Shown here piece by piece: positions 17,942 to 23,989 of a DNA stretch of 36,240 bases. The translations under genes were made by a program, and so were the position numbers. The notes below the pieces were generated by a model. The model searched no databases, had not been told where the DNA came from, and was given only the letters and a program-made list of their open reading frames with translations. Positions within the stretch are counted from its first letter, which is position 1. Each line of letters starts with the position of its first letter. Source of the DNA: Flavobacterium collinsii (GTDB lineage Bacteria > Bacteroidota > Bacteroidia > Flavobacteriales > Flavobacteriaceae); contig NZ_CADCST010000122.1 in assembly GCF_902804485.1 (NCBI RefSeq), positions 1 to 36,240 on the forward strand, given 5' to 3'.

Positions 17942-17964
17942 ACTGCGCAAAATAATTGCGTAGT
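17942..17964. promoter_or_regulatory. Palindrome shared by the island, copy 1
   Basis: ACTGCGCAA, 5-bp centre AATAA, TTGCGTAGT forms a 9-bp dyad (one G-T mismatch as DNA). It lies 66 bp before the first box of the RNA array. Close copies precede the RNA ligase gene (21565-21590, degenerate right half) and hen1 (22650-22672, perfect). The sequence after copy 1 (GAAATCTTTG... AAATAAGAAC) also resembles that after copy 2. Confidence 0.55.
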
Positions 17965-18103
17965 GGTTTTGAAATCTTTGCTCAGGAAATAAGAACAGAC
18001 GTTCATTGAAATAAAAATTGAGTTAATACGGTCAAGTTTAAGTTACTTCGAAAAACTTTCCACGTACACACTTACATCATTACCGGTTAACACAATTTAT
18101 TAT

Positions 18104-18221
18104 GAGGCAGTAGCTCAGCGGTTAGAGCAGGTAGTTTTGAAATTATCACCAAAAGGTCAATCAAAACTTACTTCGTACACTTTTAATGTCCGGGTCGTGG
18201 GTTCGAATCCCATCTGCTTCA
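18104..18221 (+). ncRNA. tRNA-like RNA without an anticodon arm
   Basis: A 7-bp acceptor stem, GAGGCAG (18104-18110) with CTGCTTC (18214-18220), one G-U pair, discriminator A221. D arm GCTC/GAGC (18113-18116, 18125-18128) has the canonical loop AGCGGTTA with A14, GG and A21 equivalents. T arm GTGGG/CCCAT (18197-18201, 18209-18213) has the canonical loop TTCGAAT. Between D and T arms are about 67 nt instead of about 22. They hold an 8-bp stem, AGTTTTGA (18133-18140) with TCAAAACT (18161-18168), a 20-nt loop with both conserved array boxes, and a 28-nt linker. No anticodon can be assigned and no CCA is encoded. It should fold like a tRNA elbow but cannot decode. Confidence 0.85.
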
Positions 18222-18235
18222 CTATTCAGGGTCAA

Positions 18236-18289
18236 TTCAAACTTACTTCAGAACATTGGTATTTCCGGTTCGAGTCCGGCAAGTTTCAA
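18236..18289 (+). ncRNA. Acceptor/T-arm minihelix-like element
   Basis: AAACTT (18239-18244) pairs with AAGTTT (18281-18286). One base before its 3' strand lies a T-arm-like hairpin, CCGG (18265-18268), loop TTCGAGT, CCGG (18276-18279). This mimics the stacked acceptor and T arms of a tRNA, without a D arm. It is unit 3 of the array. It may be a reduced second tRNA-like element or a decayed copy. Confidence 0.45.
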
Positions 18290-18463
18290 AATTATCAGGA
18301 ATAATAAAGAGGGTCAAGATTAACTTACTTCCTGGCGGAAACGCCTCCATTTAGAAAGATTAGTTAGTCCATTACACTCCAATTTCAGGTCAAGCGTTTC
18401 TTACTTCAAATCTTTTAGGTAGAATCAGAAACGCAATTATCTAAATTTTAAAATTAAAAAAAA

Positions 18464-20704
18464 ATGAAAACAACAACATTATTAAAAATCAGTCTGCGTC
18501 AAAATGCAATTTTCATTCCATCAGAAATGATAACGAATGATGTCAAAAAATTATCAGCAACAACATCGGTTTTGACGGCCAATGTTTCAAAACTTGGTTT
18601 TACATTTTCAGAGTCTTTATTACACGCTTTAAATAATGTAAGCCCAAACTATAAAGTTGATTTTTTAGAGGTTTTGAGAGAAGTTTTAGGAACTGATAAA
18701 AACTGGACTCCATTGGTAAAAGAATGGAATATTCCAACAGGAGAATCTGTTTTGGATCATGTGGCTACTTTTTTTGCAAATGTTTTCAAGACAAAAAACG
18801 GAACAACTTTGCAATGCGGACATATTATTCCCGATCATACTTTTCCGTTAGAAAGATACAACGGTTGTCCATTCTGTGGAACTCCGTTTGAATTTGGTAA
18901 AATTGAGAAATACGGACAAGGAAGCAAATTGAAAGTTCTTGAATTGTGGACAGAAAAAGACTTAAATGATTTCTATTTATCATTATTGCAATCGAAAACG
19001 GCTTTAGATGCTACGCAGGTAGATAGTTTAAAAGCAGCGATGAAATATTTGCCTTTGCCAAAAACCGATGTCGCCATGAAGGAAACTTTAATGCTTGTTA
19101 TTGATCTTTTGATCGAAAATGACAAAGAAGAGGAAGCGTCACAATTTTTAAAAACACCAACGGATGTCTTAAGATATTTATGGTTTAAGAATACAGGATT
19201 ACTACAAATTATCGAACCAAAAACGATTATTAAAAGAACGGCTAAAAACGCACAACATCTACATATCGGTTTAGACGCAAGTGCGCAGGCCAGAATTGCT
19301 TCTCAGAAAGATCTGAAGCTTAAATATTCCCGAAAAGAATGTTTAATGGTGGCAAATTGGCTAAATACTATGGATATGGAAGTAGAAGCAATGTGCGAAA
19401 TCATGCATCCAAAAAGAGGAATGTGGGTTCGTGTGATCAGAGCGTTGCGTTTGGCTGAATACAGTAAAAGAGAAGGCTTCGAAAAATTAGCTTTTTTGAT
19501 GGATGTGTTTTACAACCAGATGTATGACGTTTGGCAAAGCAAGGTAAACACGTCAAGATTGAAAATGGATGCAGATAAAACATTCGCATTACTGAAACAA
19601 CGTCCGGGATTGTTTGCTCGTTCTTTATTTTCGAACATGCTTTGGTTTGGTGCTGATGAAACTGTGGCGCATTTTACGGAGATTATTGATAAAGTTCCGG
19701 CTCGTTTGGTGTTTACCTTAAATATGTATGCTCAGAATTATTTTGATAAAAACATGCAAAGAAGTGTGAAACCTTTGGGAGGAACTAACAAACGAATTGC
19801 ACCAAATGCGTTGTTGAATTTGTATGATGAAGAGCAATTAGAGGCGATGAAAAATCAAATCGAAGAATTGTGCTTTTTAGCAATGAAGAAACGATTTGCT
19901 GCAATCGTAAATCCAAACAAGACTATTTATATAGATCCACAATTGTTTAATATGCCAGTTTCGATTGGAGATCGTAGCGATACTGTTCAGGATTTACCGG
20001 TGGCTTTAATGGGAACGCGTTTCCCGGTTGAAGGTAATGAAGTACGATTGTTTATGCAGTGGGGTGCAGGTTTACCAGCGCAGCATTTAGATATGGATTT
20101 GAGTTGTCATATTGCATACGAGGAGAAATCGGATATTTGTTCGTTCAGCCGATTGACGACTACGGGTTGTCAGCATAGTGGTGATATCAGAAGTATTCCG
20201 AATAAAATTGGAACTGCGGAGTACATCAACATTAATATAGACGAATTGGCAAAAGCCAAAGCCAAATTTGTAACTTTTACTTGCAATGCGTACTGTAACG
20301 GAAGTATTACGCCAAATTTAGTTGTAGGTTGGATGAACAGCAAACACCCGATGAAAATTTCGGAGAAAACCGGTGTAGCATACGATCCGTCGTGTGTAGA
20401 TCATCAGGTTCGTGTGACGCAGAATATTGCCAAAGGTTTGGTTTTTGGAGTTCTTGATGTAGTCAAAAGAGAGATTGTTTGGTTAGAGATGACTTTTGGA
20501 GGCCAGGTCGTACAAGGTTTGGATTTTAAAGGAGTTCAGGCATTGTTGGCAAAATTGAGCAGTAAATTGAATATTGGTAGTTTGTTAAAGCTTAAAGCGG
20601 AAGCGCAGGGATTGACAATTACTGAAGATAAATTTGCCGATGAGGTTTATGATGCACAATGGGCGATAAATCCGGCTGCTGTGACACAATTATTAATTGA
20701 CTAA
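18464..20704 (+). CDS. Large zinc-finger (RING-like) and TerD-like protein of the RNA repair island
   Basis: A 746-aa cytoplasmic protein that resembles the MXAN_6230/SCO0854-type RING-domain family as I recall it; a search should confirm this. A zinc-finger motif lies at residues 118-140: C118-G-H120, H125, C135-P-F-C138. Residues 280-480 are helical and repeat-like (MWVRVIRALRLAEY, LFARSLFSNMLWFG). Residues 520-690 resemble TerD: DMDLSCHIAYEEKSD, the HSGD motif at 571-574, and a following calcium-type Asp pattern. The ATG lies in an A-rich run 22 bp after the last box of the RNA array, so the gene may be controlled by, or bind, that RNA, a scaffold role like that proposed for other RNA repair cofactors. 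It is followed by a terminator-like hairpin. Confidence 0.75.
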   Translation: MKTTTLLKISLRQNAIFIPSEMITNDVKKLSATTSVLTANVSKLGFTFSESLLHALNNVSPNYKVDFLEVLREVLGTDKNWTPLVKEWNIPTGESVLDHVATFFANVFKTKNGTTLQCGHIIPDHTFPLERYNGCPFCGTPFEFGKIEKYGQGSKLKVLELWTEKDLNDFYLSLLQSKTALDATQVDSLKAAMKYLPLPKTDVAMKETLMLVIDLLIENDKEEEASQFLKTPTDVLRYLWFKNTGLLQIIEPKTIIKRTAKNAQHLHIGLDASAQARIASQKDLKLKYSRKECLMVANWLNTMDMEVEAMCEIMHPKRGMWVRVIRALRLAEYSKREGFEKLAFLMDVFYNQMYDVWQSKVNTSRLKMDADKTFALLKQRPGLFARSLFSNMLWFGADETVAHFTEIIDKVPARLVFTLNMYAQNYFDKNMQRSVKPLGGTNKRIAPNALLNLYDEEQLEAMKNQIEELCFLAMKKRFAAIVNPNKTIYIDPQLFNMPVSIGDRSDTVQDLPVALMGTRFPVEGNEVRLFMQWGAGLPAQHLDMDLSCHIAYEEKSDICSFSRLTTTGCQHSGDIRSIPNKIGTAEYININIDELAKAKAKFVTFTCNAYCNGSITPNLVVGWMNSKHPMKISEKTGVAYDPSCVDHQVRVTQNIAKGLVFGVLDVVKREIVWLEMTFGGQVVQGLDFKGVQALLAKLSSKLNIGSLLKLKAEAQGLTITEDKFADEVYDAQWAINPAAVTQLLID

Positions 20705-20708
20705 ATTT

Positions 20709-20746
20709 AAGCCACGGATTCATAAATGGGTTCGTGGCTTTTATTT
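20709..20746 (+). terminator. Hairpin terminator after the 746-aa gene
   Basis: AAGCCACG (20709-20716) pairs with CGTGGCTT (20733-20740), with CAT/ATG able to pair in the loop, and is followed by TTATTT. It starts 5 bp after the stop codon and would separate this gene from the SUKH-like gene. Confidence 0.7.
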
Positions 20747-20759
20747 AAAAAATAGAAAG

Positions 20760-21299
20760 ATGATGACAATCAAAGACCTTAAATATAAAATAGAAAAGAG
20801 GCTTCAAAAAATACAACTTTACAATGACATCTATGGATTTCAAATTCAACCTGATAGTAAACTTGTAAACGGTATCAGCAGAAAAGAAATTGATCAATTG
20901 CAAATATTATTTGGATTTGATTTTCCCTGGGAATATAGAGAAATGCTTTTGCTTTTTTCTAATTTAGATAGACCAACCATTTCAATTAATCCGGAGGATG
21001 AATCAGATATAGAATATTCTGAGGATAATTTCTTTTATCAATATCCTGAAGATTACGAAAAATCGAGATGGATTATTGAGGAGCTTAATGATAATAAAAT
21101 TGAAGCAGAAACTGTTTTAACCGAGGCTGGTTTTGATGTTTCAAAAATAGTAGGATACATACCAATGTATTATCATCGTGTTCTCGTGGTCTTTGAAGAT
21201 AAATATCTATCGCCGGTTATTTCTGTCTGGGGTGCCGATATTATTATGTTTGGAAACAATTTGAAAGAATACTTGCGATATGAATTTTTAAATGATTAA
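20760..21299 (+). CDS. SMI1/KNR4 (SUKH)-like protein
   Basis: A 179-aa acidic cytoplasmic protein. The segment ISRKEIDQLQILFGFDFPWEYREMLLLFSN matches the opening helix and loop of SUKH domains, and the tail VISVWGADIIMFGNNLKEYLRYEF fits their last strand and helix. SUKH proteins are often immunity proteins against nuclease toxins, which fits a locus that answers RNA damage, but single SUKH genes also occur elsewhere. Two adjacent ATG codons (20760, 20763) are possible starts; the longer frame to 20697 starts with TTG inside the previous stop region and is rejected. It lies 55 bp after the 746-aa gene. Confidence 0.7.
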   Translation: MMTIKDLKYKIEKRLQKIQLYNDIYGFQIQPDSKLVNGISRKEIDQLQILFGFDFPWEYREMLLLFSNLDRPTISINPEDESDIEYSEDNFFYQYPEDYEKSRWIIEELNDNKIEAETVLTEAGFDVSKIVGYIPMYYHRVLVVFEDKYLSPVISVWGADIIMFGNNLKEYLRYEFLND

Positions 21300-21321
21300 A
21301 ATCTAAGTAAGACTGTCAAAA

Positions 21322-21354
21322 ATCTTTGTCAAAGTTTCAAACTTTGACAAAGAT
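21322..21354. repeat. 14-bp stem palindrome in the SUKH-ligase gap
   Basis: ATCTTTGTCAAAGT (21322-21335), 5-nt loop TTCAA, ACTTTGACAAAGAT (21341-21354), perfect. It follows the SUKH stop by 22 bp and could terminate or stabilise that transcript, though no T run follows. The ATCTTTG half recurs nearby. Confidence 0.7.
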
Positions 21355-21378
21355 GCTGGCAAAGATTTAAATAATATA

Positions 21379-21513
21379 TTGAATTGCCTCCTACTTTAGC
21401 TGGAGGTATTTATAATGGAATTAAAAAAGGCTTTAGCCAAAAAAATGAGCTTTGGCTAAAGCCTAACTAAATAAACTTTATTTTTCCTCCAGCTAAAGTA
21501 GGAGGCAATTCAA
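21379..21513. repeat. Nested foldback element, 28-bp perfect inverted repeats
   Basis: The outer arms at 21379-21406 and 21486-21513 are perfect 28-bp inverted repeats containing TTGCCTCCTACTTTAGCTGG. Inside is a second perfect 14-bp inverted repeat, AGGCTTTAGCCAAA (21428-21441) with TTTGGCTAAAGCCT (21451-21464). The TTTAGC core is shared by inner and outer arms. The 135-bp unit has no ORF and looks like a MITE or REP doublet moved in trans. The 321-bp gap between SUKH and ligase genes is almost fully made of repeats. Confidence 0.85.
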
Positions 21514-21519
21514 AAGAAA

Positions 21520-21590
21520 CCTTTGCCTCTATGAACCTTTGCAACTTTGTCCCTTAAAAATAAAACTACGCAAAATGACCGCGCACTAGT
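21520..21590 (+). promoter_or_regulatory. Octamer-periodic leader and degenerate shared palindrome before the RNA ligase
   Basis: From 21520 the sequence reads CCTTTGCC TCTATGAA CCTTTGCA ACTTTGTC CCTTAAAA in successive octamers. ACTACGCAA then starts the shared palindrome (21565-21590), whose right half here is altered (CCGCGCACTAGT). The start codon follows at 21621. Confidence 0.5.
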
Positions 21591-21620
21591 TTCTGAATCT
21601 TTGTTGAAAGATAAGAACTA

Positions 21621-22637
21621 ATGAATACAACGCTTTTAAAAGAGATGCTTTCTAAAAATTATGTAAAGGTAAACAAACACCCTAAACATGATTTATATAT
21701 TTACAATTACACTCAAAATGCGCAATTCGAGAAAGTTTGGAATGAGGTGACATTAGCCTGCAGAGGTTTGATCTTAGATGAAAACGATAATGTGGTAGCA
21801 AGGCCTTTTCCTAAATTTTTCAATTTGGGCGAAATGGAAAATCAGGTACTTCCGGATTGTACTTTTGAAGTTTACGATAAAATGGATGGTTCATTAGGAA
21901 TTTTATATTGGATAGATGAGGTTCCTTTTATGGCGAGCAGAGGTTCTTTTTCGAGCGACCAGTCGGATAAGGCAAATGAAATGTTGCATGGAAAATACAG
22001 AAACTCCTGGTCACTTTTGGATAAAGCGAAAACCTATTTGTTTGAAATTATTTATCCCGAAAACCGAATCGTTTTAGATTATGGTGTGGCAGAAGAATTG
22101 GTTTTGCTGGCGGTTATTGATACACAGTCCGGTGAAGAATTTCCGTTGGAAGATCTGGGTTTTCCTATGGTTGAAAAATTCGACGGAATCAAAGACATTC
22201 TGATTTTAAAAGAAATGGAAGTTGATAACAAAGAAGGTTTCATCATTAAATATGCAAATGATTTTAGGGTGAAAATAAAATTTGAAGAATACCTTCGTTT
22301 GCACAGAATCATCACTCAGGTTTCTAATCTGAATATTTGGGAATATCTGAAAACAAATCAGTCTATGGAAGAAATTTTGGAGCGTGTTCCCGATGAATTT
22401 TTTGATTGGGTAAAACAAACCAAAAGCGATTTAGAGAACCAATATCAGATCATCGAAAACCAATGCAAAGCCGATTTTAAAGTATTGGAATCCCGAAAAG
22501 AAACGGCTTTGTATTTTCAGACTTGTCAGTACCAGGGTGTGTTATTTGCAATGCTAAACAACAAAGACTATTCGGTGATTATCTGGAAAATGATCCGCCC
22601 AATATTTGAAAAACCGTTTAATAGAGAAGAGAAATAA
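21621..22637 (+). CDS. T4 Rnl1-type RNA ligase
   Basis: ATP-dependent RNA ligase of 338 aa that should seal 5'-phosphate to 3'-OH RNA ends, as T4 RnlA does on cleaved tRNA. Nucleotidyltransferase motifs are in order: motif I KMDGS with adenylated Lys87, the SRG segment at 106-108, motif IIIa YLFEIIYPENRIV (139-151), motif IV EGFIIKY (205-211) and motif V RVKIKF (216-221), with a helical C-terminal domain after it. An RGL segment (R48) precedes motif I, as in Rnl1 proteins. It is one of two ligases in the island. Start ATG 21621 follows AAGATAAGAACTA. It is separated from hen1 by 71 bp holding the perfect shared palindrome. Confidence 0.9.
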   Translation: MNTTLLKEMLSKNYVKVNKHPKHDLYIYNYTQNAQFEKVWNEVTLACRGLILDENDNVVARPFPKFFNLGEMENQVLPDCTFEVYDKMDGSLGILYWIDEVPFMASRGSFSSDQSDKANEMLHGKYRNSWSLLDKAKTYLFEIIYPENRIVLDYGVAEELVLLAVIDTQSGEEFPLEDLGFPMVEKFDGIKDILILKEMEVDNKEGFIIKYANDFRVKIKFEEYLRLHRIITQVSNLNIWEYLKTNQSMEEILERVPDEFFDWVKQTKSDLENQYQIIENQCKADFKVLESRKETALYFQTCQYQGVLFAMLNNKDYSVIIWKMIRPIFEKPFNREEK

Positions 22638-22649
22638 AAAAATAATTTA

Positions 22650-22672
22650 ACTACGCAAAATAATTGCGTAGT
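22650..22672. promoter_or_regulatory. Palindrome shared by the island, perfect copy before hen1
   Basis: ACTACGCAA (22650-22658), AATAA, TTGCGTAGT (22664-22672) is a perfect 9-bp dyad 36 bp upstream of the hen1 ATG. It matches copies at 17942-17964 and 21565-21590. It may be an operator for a dimeric regulator such as the nearby WYL protein, or a mobile short repeat. Confidence 0.6.
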
Positions 22673-22708
22673 GACAAAGATATATTTGTCAAACAAAAAA
22701 TAAGCGCA

Positions 22709-23986
22709 ATGATTATAAAACTTAAATCAGAGAATAAACACTTTTTAGATGTTCTTTATAAAAATCCAAATACAGATCAAGGTTTATACTTGAAGGAATT
22801 AAAGGACGGAATCGTAATTGGAAATGTGGTTTCTAACAACGAATACCACTGTGTTTTTTTAGATGGCAAGAACAGTTATTTACCTGAAGAAGGAAATCAA
22901 ATCGATTTTCAAAGTTATTGCAGTCCGTTATTGGCTTTAAATATAGCAACTGAATTATTTAATCATTTGTATAAAGAAAATTTAGGTTTGAGTGAAACTG
23001 TAATTTCTTGGTTAGGGAAGAATTACAATGAAGTTGATACGGAGAAATGTACCATTGATGTTGCCACTTTTTTCATCGATTCGGGATGGTATAAAAATGA
23101 AAATTACCTTTTATCAAAATACATTGGCGGAATTTTACTGAATCATAAAATTGGTAATAATTACGAATTAAAGATTGAAGGGAAAACGGTTAGAGAGGCA
23201 TTACAAAAATTTTCGCTCGTAGCTTTGTTTTCGCATTTTACCAATAAATATGCGGTTTATACTTATATAGACGATTACTTTATTCAAAAGCATATTACGA
23301 TGTTAACTAATATTTCCGGAATTCCATATTTCGTATTTTATCTTTTTATCAAGAGAATCATGCGTTCTCCGGTACAATTCGAAAAATTTAAACCTCAGTT
23401 AGAAGCTTATTTTGATAACGAAGTACAATTTGTATTTACAGATACACATCAATCGAGAAAAGAATTTATTTGCAGTAAAATCAATTTTGATGAACCGGTT
23501 TTAGATTTTGGCTGTGGTGAATTGCAATATTATAAGATGTTACTCAAAAAGGGATTTTCGCAGGAATATTACGCTTATGATGAGGTTGATTTTAAGCATG
23601 TCGCAGATAAAATTACTGGAATAGAAAAGAGTGATAATTTACGATGGATTGAAAACCTTGAGGAAATTAGAGGTTTTGAAGGGCAGGTTATTTTAAGCGA
23701 AGTTATTGAGCATAATTCACTAAAAGAAGCAAAAGAAATACTCGTCTGGATTCGCGATAATACCCAATTTACTCAATTATTTGTGACAACGCCGGACAAA
23801 GATTTTAATGTAAATTATGAAATGACAGAAGAATTCAGACACGACGATCATGATTTTGAACTTTCGAATACAGAATTTATAGAATTGATCAACGAAATTT
23901 TTCCAAACCCTAAGTCATTTTATGGAGTAGGAGATTGTGTAAAAGGAATTTATCCAACAAGTGCCGTAATCATTCAAAAAAAGTAA
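22709..23986 (+). CDS. hen1: Hen1-type RNA 3'-terminal ribose 2'-O-methyltransferase
   Basis: A 425-aa enzyme that marks the 3' end of a broken RNA with a 2'-O-methyl group before sealing, so the repaired site resists renewed cleavage. The N-terminal part (about 1-230) fits bacterial Hen1 N-domains, which contact Pnkp. The SAM-binding motif VLDFGCGELQYY is at 264-275. The Hen1 metal site is EVIEH (E331, E334, H335) plus H378 and H381 in FRHDDHDFE. The ATG at 22709 is chosen; the longer frame from TTG 22664 starts inside the shared palindrome. It is followed after 3 bp by the Pnkp-type ligase, so coupling is tight, as in classical Pnkp-Hen1 systems. Confidence 0.9.
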   Translation: MIIKLKSENKHFLDVLYKNPNTDQGLYLKELKDGIVIGNVVSNNEYHCVFLDGKNSYLPEEGNQIDFQSYCSPLLALNIATELFNHLYKENLGLSETVISWLGKNYNEVDTEKCTIDVATFFIDSGWYKNENYLLSKYIGGILLNHKIGNNYELKIEGKTVREALQKFSLVALFSHFTNKYAVYTYIDDYFIQKHITMLTNISGIPYFVFYLFIKRIMRSPVQFEKFKPQLEAYFDNEVQFVFTDTHQSRKEFICSKINFDEPVLDFGCGELQYYKMLLKKGFSQEYYAYDEVDFKHVADKITGIEKSDNLRWIENLEEIRGFEGQVILSEVIEHNSLKEAKEILVWIRDNTQFTQLFVTTPDKDFNVNYEMTEEFRHDDHDFELSNTEFIELINEIFPNPKSFYGVGDCVKGIYPTSAVIIQKK

Positions 23987-23989
23987 AAA

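Larger units (their letters stand above)
18030..18441 (+). ncRNA. Array of five two-box covarying RNA modules
   Basis: Box A, GGTCAA-N8-TACTTC, occurs five times at 18030, 18155, 18230, 18312 and 18388 (20 nt each, N8 ending in T). Box B, N8' followed by an (A/C)ATTA(T/C) core, occurs five times with N8' at 18070, 18133, 18282, 18362 and 18427. N8 and N8' pair in every unit: GTTTAAGT/ACTTACAT (7 of 8 with a wobble), TCAAAACT/AGTTTTGA (8), TTCAAACT/AGTTTCAA (7), GATTAACT/AGTTAGTC (8, one wobble), GCGTTTCT/AGAAACGC (8). In four units GGU can also pair with AUC or ACC beyond the stem, leaving a CAA against (A/C)AUU internal loop. In unit 2 B precedes A. The array ends 22 bp before the 746-aa gene, so it could be its leader or a separate RNA. 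Confidence 0.75.

Noticed and set aside
18104..18221. Ordinary tRNA gene with an intron
   Set aside because: No anticodon stem-loop can be made after removing any clear insert, bacterial tRNA introns are much larger group I or II introns, and the inserted arm matches four further modules outside the tRNA.
18030..18407. Sigma-54 or ECF promoter repeats (GGTCAA...TTACTTC)
   Set aside because: Spacing and bases do not fit the GG-N10-GC or ECF patterns, and the variable part pairs with a separate site in every unit.
18030..18441. CRISPR array (20-nt motif, units ~75-82 bp apart)
   Set aside because: The inner 8 nt of each motif change while flanks stay fixed, units contain tRNA-like and hairpin structures, spacing is uneven (125, 75, 82, 76) and no cas genes are present.
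18464..20704. TROVE/Ro60 protein
   Set aside because: The helical middle is Ro-like only in general character; there is no vWA domain, and the C-terminus looks TerD-like with a separate zinc finger.
22664..22708. Longer Hen1 from TTG 22664
   Set aside because: The extension starts inside the perfect shared palindrome; ATG 22709 gives a normal Hen1 N-terminus.
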